Positions 24,879-33,220 of a stretch of 64,000 bases of DNA are shown here, in pieces (positions within the stretch are counted from its first letter, which is position 1; each line of letters opens with the position of its first letter). Made by a program: the position numbers and the translations under genes. The notes under the pieces are model-generated. The model was not told where the DNA came from, did not search any database, and saw nothing but the letters and a program-made list of their open reading frames with translations. This stretch comes from Sphingobium lactosutens (GTDB lineage Bacteria; Pseudomonadota; Alphaproteobacteria; Sphingomonadales; Sphingomonadaceae): NCBI RefSeq assembly GCF_013393185.1, contig NZ_QJQX01000052.1, positions 1 through 64,000 of the forward strand, written 5' to 3'.

Positions 24879-26357
24879 ATGCAGGATATAGTCCAGACCC
24901 GTTCGGGCGCGGTGCGCGGCGAGACCAAAGGCGTGGTCACGCGCTTCCTCGGCATTCCCTATGCGGCGGCGCCGGTCGGGGCGCTGCGCTTCGCCTTGCC
25001 CCGGTCGCCCGATCCGTGGACGGACGTGCGCGACGCCCTGACGCCCGGTCCCAATGCGCCGCAGAAAGTGCGCGCGATACCCGGTCTCGATGTGGCGCCG
25101 CTGGTGGGGACGGGGTGGCAGGCAGGTGATGCGTTTCTGACCCTCAATATCTGGAAGCCGGCTGGCGCACAGACAGGCCTGCCGGTGATGGTCTTCATCC
25201 ATGGCGGCGGCTTCGTGCTGGGCAGCAAGGATGCGGCGGTGCAGGACGGCAGCGCCTTTGCGCGGGACGGCGTGCTGCTGGTATCGATCAACTATCGGCT
25301 GGGGGTGGAGGGTTTCCTGCCAGTTCCCGGCATTCCGACCAATCTGGGGCTGCGCGACCAGATTTTCGCGCTGTACTGGGTGCGGGACAATATCGCAGCC
25401 TTTGGCGGCGATCCGGGCAATGTCACCGTCTTCGGCGAGTCCGCGGGCGGCATGTCGGTGGCGAACCTGATTGCGTCACCGCTGGCCAAGGGGGTGTTCC
25501 GGCGGGCGATCGTGGAAAGCGGCCATGGCGCGATGACGCGCGATATCGGCGTGGCGCAGCGGCTGGTCAGGAAGCTGGCGGGGTTGTTGAAGATCACCCC
25601 CGACGCGGCCGGATTCCGATCGGTCGAACCGGGCGACATGCTGGCGGCGGTGGAGAAGGTCAGTCTGCCGACCACCCGGCTGGACCTGCGCGATGCGGAC
25701 GGGCGCGAGCCGGTGTTCGGCATCAGCCGCTTCATTCCAGTCCATGGCGACGATGTGCTGCCGGTCAAACCGCTGGAGGCTCTGAATCAGGGCGCGGGGA
25801 CGGAGATCGACCTGCTGATCGGGACCAATGCGCAGGAGATGAACCTCTATTTCGTGCCGACCGGGGTCAGGGAGAAGATCGGGCGGCTGCTGGCCACTTA
25901 TGTCGTGCACAAATGCCAGCCCCAGGCGCGGAAAATACTGCGTGCCTATGGCATGGGGGCGTCTGGGGTGAAGCCCGGCCATGCCTTTACCGATGCCCTG
26001 CATGATCTGGTGTTCCGCTGGCCGGCGCGCCGCTTTGCCGAAGAGCATCGCGGGCGGACGCACATGTATGAGTTCGAGTGGCAGTCTCCGATCTTCGATG
26101 GTCTGGGGGCCGCTCATGGCATGGAACTGCCCTTCGTGTTCGATACGCTGGCGAGCGTGACCGGTCCGCAGGGATTGTGCGGCGAGGCGCCGCCGCAGGA
26201 ACTGGCCGACCGGGTGCATGGCGTCTGGGTCGATTTTGCAAAGGATGGGCGCCTGCCATGGCCGGAGTTCAGGCGTGAGGACCGGCAGGTCTATCAACTG
26301 GCGCAGGGCGCGGCGGTCCATGAACCGCCCATGGCCGCTGCGCCCTTCCTCCCCTGA
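24879..26357 (+). CDS. Type B carboxylesterase
   Basis: Alpha/beta-hydrolase of the carboxylesterase/cholinesterase family, 492 aa, hydrolysing carboxylic esters. The oxyanion HGGG is at 108-111 and the nucleophile S188 lies in FGESAGG. A catalytic His is likely in AAHGMELPF near residue 412. No signal peptide is seen, so it is probably cytosolic. GGAGCAGG precedes the ATG. It abuts the SDR gene (TGAATG), so the two form a transcription unit. The neighbouring hydroxyacid dehydrogenase suggests an ester of a hydroxy acid as substrate; this is inference. Confidence 0.87.
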   Translation: MQDIVQTRSGAVRGETKGVVTRFLGIPYAAAPVGALRFALPRSPDPWTDVRDALTPGPNAPQKVRAIPGLDVAPLVGTGWQAGDAFLTLNIWKPAGAQTGLPVMVFIHGGGFVLGSKDAAVQDGSAFARDGVLLVSINYRLGVEGFLPVPGIPTNLGLRDQIFALYWVRDNIAAFGGDPGNVTVFGESAGGMSVANLIASPLAKGVFRRAIVESGHGAMTRDIGVAQRLVRKLAGLLKITPDAAGFRSVEPGDMLAAVEKVSLPTTRLDLRDADGREPVFGISRFIPVHGDDVLPVKPLEALNQGAGTEIDLLIGTNAQEMNLYFVPTGVREKIGRLLATYVVHKCQPQARKILRAYGMGASGVKPGHAFTDALHDLVFRWPARRFAEEHRGRTHMYEFEWQSPIFDGLGAAHGMELPFVFDTLASVTGPQGLCGEAPPQELADRVHGVWVDFAKDGRLPWPEFRREDRQVYQLAQGAAVHEPPMAAAPFLP

Positions 26358-27131
26358 ATGACTGGCATCATGTATCTGCAACGGTTGAAACTGGATGGGC
26401 GGCGCGCGCTCGTGACCGGCGGGGCGAGCGGGATCGGGCTGGCCTGCGTCGAGGCGCTGGCGGAGATGGGTGCGGCGGTGGTGATCGCCGATCTCAAGGC
26501 CGAGGCGATCGAGGCGGCGGTCGCGGCGATGGCGGACAGGGGCTTCGCCTGCGAGGGCGTGGTCATGGATGTGACCGACAGCGCGCGCGTCTCACAGGTT
26601 GCGGACCGGCTGGGCGCGATCGACATATTGGTGAACAATGCCGGCATCGCCCGCAGCGAGACGGCGGCGGAGACGGTGGCGGACGAGCATTGGCTCAATG
26701 TGATCGACGTGAACCTGAACGGCGCCTTCTGGTGCGCCCGCGCCTTTGGTCGGCATATGCTGGCGGCGGGGAAGGGGGCGATCGTCAATGTCGGGTCGAT
26801 GAGCGGCTTCATCGTCAACCGGCCGCAGGGGCAATGCTATTATAATGCGTCGAAGGCGGCGGTGCACCAGCTGACCAAGAGCCTGGCGGCTGAATGGGCC
26901 GATCGGGGCGTCAGGGTCAATGCGGTCGCGCCGACCTATATTCGCACGCCGCTGAACGAGTTCGCCGACAAGGAAGGTGCGATGTACCGGCGCTGGATCG
27001 ATTCCACGCCGATGGCGCGGCTGGGCGAGGTGGAGGAAGTGGCGTCGGTTGTCGCCTTCCTGGCATCGGACGCGGCGAGCCTGATGACCGGGAGCATCGT
27101 GCTGGCCGATGGCGGTTATAGCTGCTGGTAA
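26358..27131 (+). CDS. SDR family NAD(P)-dependent oxidoreductase
   Basis: Classical short-chain dehydrogenase, 257 aa. The cofactor motif TGGASGIG is at 20-27, NNAG near 93-96, and the active-site residues are S149, Y162 and K166 (YYNASK). D45 after the second strand (VVIADLKAE) points to NAD over NADP. It probably oxidises a polyol or hydroxy-compound released by the adjacent esterase. It starts directly after the esterase stop. A start at the fifth codon (MYLQRL) is also possible. Confidence 0.85.
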   Translation: MTGIMYLQRLKLDGRRALVTGGASGIGLACVEALAEMGAAVVIADLKAEAIEAAVAAMADRGFACEGVVMDVTDSARVSQVADRLGAIDILVNNAGIARSETAAETVADEHWLNVIDVNLNGAFWCARAFGRHMLAAGKGAIVNVGSMSGFIVNRPQGQCYYNASKAAVHQLTKSLAAEWADRGVRVNAVAPTYIRTPLNEFADKEGAMYRRWIDSTPMARLGEVEEVASVVAFLASDAASLMTGSIVLADGGYSCW

Positions 27132-27317
27132 ACCGACAGCGAAATGGACAATCGCCGGGCCATATTTTCGGACATCGTTATATATTCTATAATTATCAAT
27201 ATGTTATAGATGAATTGATTGCTGATGTCGCCGATTTGGTAATTTTATCCGGGTTCAATTATATGCCGATCGGCGCAGGGATTGCGCCGATCGGCACAGT
27301 CGATATCTCTCGCCAAA
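27132..27317. other. AT-rich intergenic segment with hairpin
   Basis: No gene. 27165-27260 is unusually AT-rich, with an inverted repeat TCTATAA/TTATAGA (27186-27192 and 27204-27210). It is followed by a hairpin with perfect 13-base arms at 27264-27276 and 27284-27296 (TGCCGATCGGCGC and its complement, loop AGGGATT). The hairpin is well placed to end the esterase-SDR unit, although it lacks a U-run. Confidence 0.55.
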
Positions 27318-27347
27318 CCTATCTGAAAGCTATACCTATCAGATAGG
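27318..27347. promoter_or_regulatory. Paired GntR-type operator candidates before the TonB receptor
   Basis: A near-perfect palindrome CCTATCAGATAGG (27335-27347) has a half-conserved copy CCTATCTGAAAGC 17 bases upstream (27318-27330). The same element occurs twice in front of the AraC/GntR genes at 32388-32424. The form ATC-N-GAT fits FadR-subfamily GntR operators, and the GntR protein at 33217-33933 is the obvious candidate. The receptor start is 52 bases downstream. Confidence 0.55.
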
Positions 27348-27399
27348 CCCGAAGCGAACCTCCCGACAGAATGAAGGGGACGCCGGGAGGAGAGGAACC

Positions 27400-29517
27400 A
27401 TGCACCATAAGGCTTTGCTTCTTGCCGGCGTCGCGCTCGCCGCATCCATTCCCGCCATCGCCCCTGCCACCGCCCAGGCGCAGCAGGCGCCAGCGGCTTC
27501 GGCGGTGAACGACAGCGAGATCGTCGTCACCGCCCGCAAACGCGAGGAGACGCTGCTCGACGTGCCGGTGGCCGTGACCGCCGTCAGCGGCGACACGCTG
27601 GCCCGCCGCAACATCAATTCGGTGCGCGAAGCCGCCGTGCTGACCCCCGGCCTCAACATCAGCAGCGATGGCGCGGGCCGCGCCTTCGTATCGATCCGCG
27701 GCGTCGGCGTGACGCTGGTGCAGACGGTGCAGCCGGGCGTCGGCCTGTTCATCGACGGCATCTATCGGCCCAACACCGCCTATCTCAATAATCCGCTGCT
27801 GGACGTCGAGCGGATCGAGGTGCTGCGCGGGCCGCAGGGCACGCTCTACGGCAAGAATACGCTGGGCGGCGCGATCAACGTCATTACCCGCCAGCCGGGC
27901 AATGATTTCGAGGCGCGCGGGCAGGCAAGCTATGCCGGGCCGGACGATAGCTGGCTGGTGTCCGGTTCGGTGTCCGCGCCGATCGTGCAGGACAGGCTGG
28001 CGATCCGCGTCGGCGCGTCGCACCGCCAGCAGGACGGCTTCATCAAGAATGTGGTCGCGGGCGGCAACAGCAACAGCTTCAACACGGACTCGGTCAGCGG
28101 CACGCTGCGCTTCACGCCGGGCAATGACGTGGTGGTCGCGGTCAACGGCTATTATGACCGGGTGAAAGGCCATAACACGCCCTATGCCCGTGTCACCGGT
28201 CCGACCGACTATCAACGCACCAACCAGTTCAATACGACCGGCACGACCTTCTACAAATATAAGGGCGTCAATGGCCGGATCGAGCTGCCGGTCGACGCGA
28301 TCGATACGAAGGTCACGCTGCTGGCGGCCTATGATGCGCGCGACACGCGCTCGCCCAATTCGGATGGCGATTTCGGGCCGCTCGATGCGGTGCGGCTGAG
28401 CGGGACGGACCAGTCGCGCACCAAGACGGTGGAACTGCGCTTCGACACGACGCTGAGCGATACGCTGTCCACGCTGGTCGGTCTGTTCTACAGCCGCGAG
28501 ACGTTCGAGGCGGACGCGCTGACCAACATCCTGATCCTCAATCGGTCGGTGCGGCAGACCGACCGACGCACCGGCGACACCTATGCCGCGTTCGGCACGG
28601 TGTTCTGGAAGCCCAGCCCGGACTGGGAAGTGGCGCTGGGCCTGCGCTACGACCATGAGGATCGCAAGGCGACCGGCACGATCGCGGGCAATGTGATCCC
28701 GCCCGCGCGGATCAAGTCGAACGAGGTCGAGCCGCGCCTGTCCATCACCCGCCACTGGAACCCGCAACTGATGAGCTATGCCTCGGTCGCGCGCGGCTAT
28801 CGCGGCGGTGGTTTCAACGCGCCCAACGCGCCGCTGCGCACCTATCAGGGGGATAGCGCCTGGACCTACGAGATCGGGACCAAATATGGTTCGTCCGCCT
28901 TTTCCCTGTCGGGCGATATCTTCTACAGCGATTACAAACATTATATCGGCCTGAATTCGATTGCGCCTGCGGTGCCGGCGGGGCTGGTCACGGTCGACCT
29001 CAATGCGGGGACGGTCGAAAGCTATGGCGCGGAACTGGAGGCGGTGGTCCGCCCGACCAGCCAATGGTCGCTGTCCGGCGGCCTGACCTACATGCACGCC
29101 CGGCTGACCGACACGAGCGAATATACGTCCGTGACCGGCCGCACCCTGTCGAGCGATCACCTGACCTTCCAGCCCGACTGGATGTATAATATCAGCAGCG
29201 ACTATGTCGTGCCGCTGGGCGACAACAAGCTGACCTTCAACGCCAGCCTGAACGGCAAGGGGCGCCGCCTCGCCGCGACGCTCAATCAGACGACGCCGAC
29301 TTTCCTGAAGGGCTATGCGGTGGTCAACGGCTCCATCACCTTTGCGACGGCGGGCGGGATCGAACTGGCGGTGTTCGGGCAGAACCTGTTCAACAAGAAA
29401 TATTATGAAAGCTATATCGAGAAGACGACGCTGCAACTGGCGGGCCTGCCGGCATCGGACCTGGGCATCATAGGCGATTTGCGCCGCTACGGCGTCCGCG
29501 CCAGCTTCCGGTTCTGA
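27400..29517 (+). CDS. TonB-dependent outer membrane receptor
   Basis: A 705 aa outer-membrane importer of the sphingomonad catabolic type. Signal peptide 1-27 (ending ATAQA), TonB box SEIVVTARKREE, plug with LLDVPVAVTAVSG, LFIDGIYR and VERIEVLRGPQGTLYGKNTLGGAINV, then the barrel ending RYGVRASFRF. GGGAGGAGAGGAA lies just before the ATG. It is followed after 5 bases by a hydroxyacid dehydrogenase and then an MFS carrier, so it probably brings in the substrate of that pathway. Preceded by the predicted GntR operators. Confidence 0.93.
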   Translation: MHHKALLLAGVALAASIPAIAPATAQAQQAPAASAVNDSEIVVTARKREETLLDVPVAVTAVSGDTLARRNINSVREAAVLTPGLNISSDGAGRAFVSIRGVGVTLVQTVQPGVGLFIDGIYRPNTAYLNNPLLDVERIEVLRGPQGTLYGKNTLGGAINVITRQPGNDFEARGQASYAGPDDSWLVSGSVSAPIVQDRLAIRVGASHRQQDGFIKNVVAGGNSNSFNTDSVSGTLRFTPGNDVVVAVNGYYDRVKGHNTPYARVTGPTDYQRTNQFNTTGTTFYKYKGVNGRIELPVDAIDTKVTLLAAYDARDTRSPNSDGDFGPLDAVRLSGTDQSRTKTVELRFDTTLSDTLSTLVGLFYSRETFEADALTNILILNRSVRQTDRRTGDTYAAFGTVFWKPSPDWEVALGLRYDHEDRKATGTIAGNVIPPARIKSNEVEPRLSITRHWNPQLMSYASVARGYRGGGFNAPNAPLRTYQGDSAWTYEIGTKYGSSAFSLSGDIFYSDYKHYIGLNSIAPAVPAGLVTVDLNAGTVESYGAELEAVVRPTSQWSLSGGLTYMHARLTDTSEYTSVTGRTLSSDHLTFQPDWMYNISSDYVVPLGDNKLTFNASLNGKGRRLAATLNQTTPTFLKGYAVVNGSITFATAGGIELAVFGQNLFNKKYYESYIEKTTLQLAGLPASDLGIIGDLRRYGVRASFRF

Positions 29518-29522
29518 CGGCC

Positions 29523-30923
29523 ATGAGCGTGCCTTCCCCCCAGCCGCGCAAGCCCTTGCCAGAGGGCTTTCTCGACCAGCTTGGCGCGGTCTTCGGCGAC
29601 CGCATGGCGACGGGCGAGGCGGTCCGCAGCCAGCATGGCCAGAGCGAAACCCATTTCGAACCGGTCCTGCCCGACGTGGTGGTCTTTGCCCATTCGACAG
29701 AGGAAGTGGTCGAACTGGTCCGGCTCTGCGTCGCGGCCGAGGTGCCGGTCATTCCCTATGGCGCGGGCACGTCGATCGAGGGCAATACTTTGCCGGTGCA
29801 GGGTGGCGTTACGGTCGATCTCAGCCAGATGAACGCTATCGTCGAGGTGAATGTCGAGGATTTCGACTGCACCGTCCAGGCCGGCGTCCGGCGCGAGCAA
29901 CTGAACGAATATCTGCGCGACCAGGGGCTGTTCTTCCCGATCGATCCGGGGGCGAACGCCACGATCGGCGGCATGGCGTCGACCCGCGCATCGGGCACCA
30001 ATGCAGTGCGATATGGCACGATGCGCGAAGCGATATTGTCGCTGCGCGTCGTAACCCCGGACGGGCGGGACATCCGCACCGCGCGGCGGGCGCGCAAGTC
30101 GGCGGCGGGGTATGACCTGACCCGGCTGATGATCGGCAGCGAGGGGACGCTGGGCATCATCACCGAGATCACCCTGCGGCTGCACGCCATTCCGGAGGCC
30201 ATTTCCTCCGCCGTGTGCAGTTTCGACACGTTGCAGGGCGCGGTCGACACGGTGGTGCAGTCGATCCAGATCGGCGTGCCGCTGGCGCGCGTCGAGATAT
30301 TGGACGATCACCAGATGCGCGCGGTCAACCGCTGGTCGAAGCTGGACTATCCCGAACGCAACACGCTGTTCTTCGAATTTCATGGATCGCCATCCTATGT
30401 GGAGGAGCAGGTCCGTACCGTGGAAGATATCGCCGCCATGAACGGCGGCGGCGAATTTCGCTGGTCCAACTTGCCCGAGGAGCGATCGAAACTCTGGAAG
30501 GCGCGGCACGAGGCCTATTATGCCGCGGTCAACATGCGGCCCGGCGCGGTCGGATGGGCCACCGATGTATGCGTGCCGATCAGCCGGCTGGCGCAGTGCA
30601 TCTCGGAAACACGCGCGGAGCTGGACGGGGCGAGCTTGCCCGCGACGATCCTTGGCCATGTCGGAGACGGCAATTTCCATGTCATCTTCTCCATGGACCC
30701 GAACAGTGCCGCAGAAATGGCGGAGGTGGAGGCGCTCAACGAGCGGCTGGTGCAGCGCGCCCTGGCGATGGACGGCACCTGTACCGGAGAGCATGGCATC
30801 GGCCTTGGCAAGCAGCATTGCCTGGTCGAGGAACTGGGCGACGCCGTCGACCTGATGCGCGTCATCAAGCGGGCGGTGGACCCGAAGAATCTGTTCAATC
30901 CGGGCAAGATTTTCGCCGTTTAG
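29523..30923 (+). CDS. FAD-linked D-2-hydroxyacid dehydrogenase (Dld/GlcD type)
   Basis: Flavoprotein of 466 aa that oxidises D-lactate, glycolate or another D-2-hydroxyacid and feeds electrons to the respiratory chain. The PCMH FAD domain (about 50-220) holds IPYGAGTSIEGNTLP and GGMASTRASGTNAVRYG; the C-terminal FAD-oxidase domain has GHVGDGNFHV (metal/substrate His) and GEHGIGLGK near the end. It lies 5 bases after the receptor gene and before the MFS carrier. It is distinct from the NAD-dependent ldhA at 3419-4441, which works in the opposite direction. The exact acid is not determined. Confidence 0.88.
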   Translation: MSVPSPQPRKPLPEGFLDQLGAVFGDRMATGEAVRSQHGQSETHFEPVLPDVVVFAHSTEEVVELVRLCVAAEVPVIPYGAGTSIEGNTLPVQGGVTVDLSQMNAIVEVNVEDFDCTVQAGVRREQLNEYLRDQGLFFPIDPGANATIGGMASTRASGTNAVRYGTMREAILSLRVVTPDGRDIRTARRARKSAAGYDLTRLMIGSEGTLGIITEITLRLHAIPEAISSAVCSFDTLQGAVDTVVQSIQIGVPLARVEILDDHQMRAVNRWSKLDYPERNTLFFEFHGSPSYVEEQVRTVEDIAAMNGGGEFRWSNLPEERSKLWKARHEAYYAAVNMRPGAVGWATDVCVPISRLAQCISETRAELDGASLPATILGHVGDGNFHVIFSMDPNSAAEMAEVEALNERLVQRALAMDGTCTGEHGIGLGKQHCLVEELGDAVDLMRVIKRAVDPKNLFNPGKIFAV

Positions 30924-30996
30924 CCGGGGGGCTAAACTGTCCGGTCGCGTCGGTTCCCCTGGCGCGGCCGGGCATCTTTGGGAGGGGCGGCCGCCA

Positions 30997-32346
30997 ATGC
31001 CCGCCTCTCCCCACTACCGCGCTCAAGAAGGTTTCATCCTGATGGCCACCGTCACCTTTCCCGCTACGCCTGCCCGACGGGCATCCTTCCTGCATGTCCT
31101 GCCCGGTCTGCTGATCCTGGCGCTGACCATGGCGGCGGGCTTCACCATGATGGGATCGTTCAGCATGGTGCAGGAAGGCGCAAAGGCGGAAATGGGCTTG
31201 AGCGACTTTCATCTTTCGCTGGTGCAGGGCGTGGCCGCAGCGGTGCCGCTGGTGCTGTTTTCCATCCCGATCGGCATCATGGTCGACCGGATGCGGCGCC
31301 TGCGCCTGTTCATCGGGCTGGCGATCGTCTGGACCGTGGGCACCTTCCTGACCGCGACGGCGCAGAATGTCCCGATGCTCTTCCTGGCGCGAATGCTGGC
31401 CGGGGTGGGCACCACCGGCGCGCTGACCGCCGCGCTGTCGCTGGCCGCCGACATGTGCGCGCCGCAGCAGCGGGGCCGGGCGTTGTTGATCGTGACGCTG
31501 GGCAAGTCGCTGGGACAGGCCGGCGCCTTTGCGCTGGCGGGCTGGCTGCTCAGCCTGTTCCTGCACGGCGCGACACAGCATATGTTCGGCAATGTCGCCC
31601 CCTGGCGCGCCACCCATTTTGCGCTGGCGGCCGTCAGCGCCGCACTGGTCCTGCCGATGCTGATGTTGCGCGAACCCGCGCGGCATGAGGTGGAGGCAGG
31701 CATCCATGCGCCCTGGCGGGTCGTGCTGGCGGAACTCTGGTCGCGGCGCGCCTTCCTGGGGCCGCTGTTCCTGGGACAGGTGACGGTCGTGATGGCCGAT
31801 GCGGCGGCGGCGATCTGGGCCTCTCCCGTCCTGTCGCGCAGCTACGGCCTTGCCCCGCCCGAATTTGCGGGGTGGATGGGAAGCCTGATCTTCCTGACCG
31901 GACTGGTGGGATCGGTGCTGGGTGGTTTCGCCGCGGATATGGGCCAGAAGAGCGGCAGGCGCGGCGGATTGCTGCTGGGCGCGGTGATCGCGGCAGGCCT
32001 TGGAATTCCCGCCGCGCTGTTTCCGGTGATGCCGGACATCGCCTCCTTCGCGGTGGCGCTGGGCGCGCTGATGCTCTGCGGCACGATCACCGGCCTTGTC
32101 ACTTCGGTGGCGCTGACGGTGTTGTTGCCCAATGAATTGCGTGGCCTGTGCATCGGTGCGTTCATCGCCATCGCCGGGCTGGTCGGCTTCGGCATGGCCC
32201 CGACGCTGGTCACGGCGATCAGCGCGCTGCTGGGCGGGGAGGCGCATCTCGCCGAGGGGCTGGCGATCGTCGGCGTGGTGGTGAGCATCATTTCCTTCTT
32301 CGCTTTCCGGGTCGCGATGCGCCGCGCACCGGCCGGAGCGGTGTGA
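30997..32346 (+). CDS. MFS transporter
   Basis: Major facilitator carrier of 449 aa with about twelve hydrophobic helices and motif A after helix 2 (GIMVDRMRRLRLF). It resembles spinster-like or hexuronate/organic-anion carriers, but no substrate signature is clear. Placed after the hydroxyacid dehydrogenase, it would carry the imported compound across the inner membrane. The start at 30997 has GGAGGGG about nine bases upstream; an ATG at 31042 (MATVTFPATP), giving 434 aa, is a real alternative. Confidence 0.83.
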   Translation: MPASPHYRAQEGFILMATVTFPATPARRASFLHVLPGLLILALTMAAGFTMMGSFSMVQEGAKAEMGLSDFHLSLVQGVAAAVPLVLFSIPIGIMVDRMRRLRLFIGLAIVWTVGTFLTATAQNVPMLFLARMLAGVGTTGALTAALSLAADMCAPQQRGRALLIVTLGKSLGQAGAFALAGWLLSLFLHGATQHMFGNVAPWRATHFALAAVSAALVLPMLMLREPARHEVEAGIHAPWRVVLAELWSRRAFLGPLFLGQVTVVMADAAAAIWASPVLSRSYGLAPPEFAGWMGSLIFLTGLVGSVLGGFAADMGQKSGRRGGLLLGAVIAAGLGIPAALFPVMPDIASFAVALGALMLCGTITGLVTSVALTVLLPNELRGLCIGAFIAIAGLVGFGMAPTLVTAISALLGGEAHLAEGLAIVGVVVSIISFFAFRVAMRRAPAGAV

Positions 32347-32387
32347 CGCGGGCGGACATGCCGTTGGGGACTGGGATCGGAAATGGA

Positions 32388-32424
32388 CCTATCGGATAGC
32401 TCTTGCCAAAAGCTATCGGATAGG
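32388..32424. promoter_or_regulatory. Two GntR-type operator candidates before the regulator genes
   Basis: CCTATCGGATAGC (32388-32400) and GCTATCGGATAGG (32412-32424) are two copies of the palindrome seen at 27318-27347, with centres 24 bases apart. They lie 29-65 bases upstream of the AraC-type gene, which suggests autoregulation of the AraC-GntR unit. Confidence 0.58.
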
Positions 32425-32452
32425 TCACTCTTTCCGGCACAGGAGAGGATCA

Positions 32453-33220
32453 ATGGATCGAATCGATATTTCGCCTGAGATGGTCGCTTTCGCCGGGAAC
32501 GGCCAGGTAGGATCGCGCTGGGACGGCGCATTGGCCTACGCTTTTCTGCTGGGCTTCGGAGCGGTGGGGACCGCGGCGTCGGTCCGGCTGATCCACCGTC
32601 CATCGACAGGGGATCTCAACGCCGACCTCGGCGATCGGCTGATCCTGCTGGTCACGCCCGATGCCTGCGAACGGGTGGCTGGTGGTCCGCTGCCGCTGTC
32701 GTTCGACCGGGCCTATTATCTTCCGGCGCCGCTGCGCGCCATCGCGCTTGCGATCCGCGATTGCGGGCTGCACGAGGCCGCCGCCACGCCCTATCGCCTG
32801 GCCAAAAGCATCGAACTGCTCTGCGATATGCTGCGGACCGCCAACGAAGGCGGCTTCGTTCCGATCGGCCAGGACGCCTGTCTCTCGCGCGCGGACAGCG
32901 AAAGGCTGATCGCGGCCCGGCGCATGATCGAGGAACGCTGGGCGGAAAAGCTGACGCTCGACATGATCGCCCGCGCCTGCGGCCTCAACCGCGCCAAGCT
33001 GACGCGCGGGTATCGCGACATGTTCGACTGTTCGGTGGCCGACGCCATAGCGCAGGAACGGCTGGGCAAGGCTGGGGAGATGTTGCTGGCGACCGAATTG
33101 CCGATATCGTCCATCGGCTACAGATGCGGCTATCTCAACAACACCAGCTTCACCCGCGCATTCGTGCGCCGCTTCGGGGTCGCGCCCACCCACTATCGCG
33201 CCCATCGGCTGGCCGCATGA
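32453..33220 (+). CDS. AraC-family transcriptional regulator
   Basis: DNA-binding regulator of 255 aa. The C-terminal AraC domain (about 150-250) has both helix-turn-helix units: LTLDMIARACGLNRAKLTRGY and ISSIGYRCGYLNNTSFTRAF, followed by RRFGVAPTHYR. The N-terminal 140 residues are an unassigned sensor region. AGGAGAGG precedes the ATG. Its TGA overlaps the ATG of the GntR gene by four bases, so both regulators are made from one message. It probably helps control the receptor-dehydrogenase-carrier genes upstream. Confidence 0.85.
   Translation: MDRIDISPEMVAFAGNGQVGSRWDGALAYAFLLGFGAVGTAASVRLIHRPSTGDLNADLGDRLILLVTPDACERVAGGPLPLSFDRAYYLPAPLRAIALAIRDCGLHEAAATPYRLAKSIELLCDMLRTANEGGFVPIGQDACLSRADSERLIAARRMIEERWAEKLTLDMIARACGLNRAKLTRGYRDMFDCSVADAIAQERLGKAGEMLLATELPISSIGYRCGYLNNTSFTRAFVRRFGVAPTHYRAHRLAA

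Noticed and set aside
22983..25202. Very long minus-strand open frame (about 739 codons) opposite the M81 peptidase and receptor end
   Set aside because: It is antisense to two genes with clear domains, is rich in Arg, Ala, Gly and His as expected of the shadow frame in GC-rich DNA, and has no recognisable domain or ribosome site.
27319..29436. Minus-strand open frame of about 705 codons opposite the TonB receptor
   Set aside because: Same codon-shadow pattern; the plus-strand receptor has signal peptide, plug and barrel, while the antisense product has no domain.
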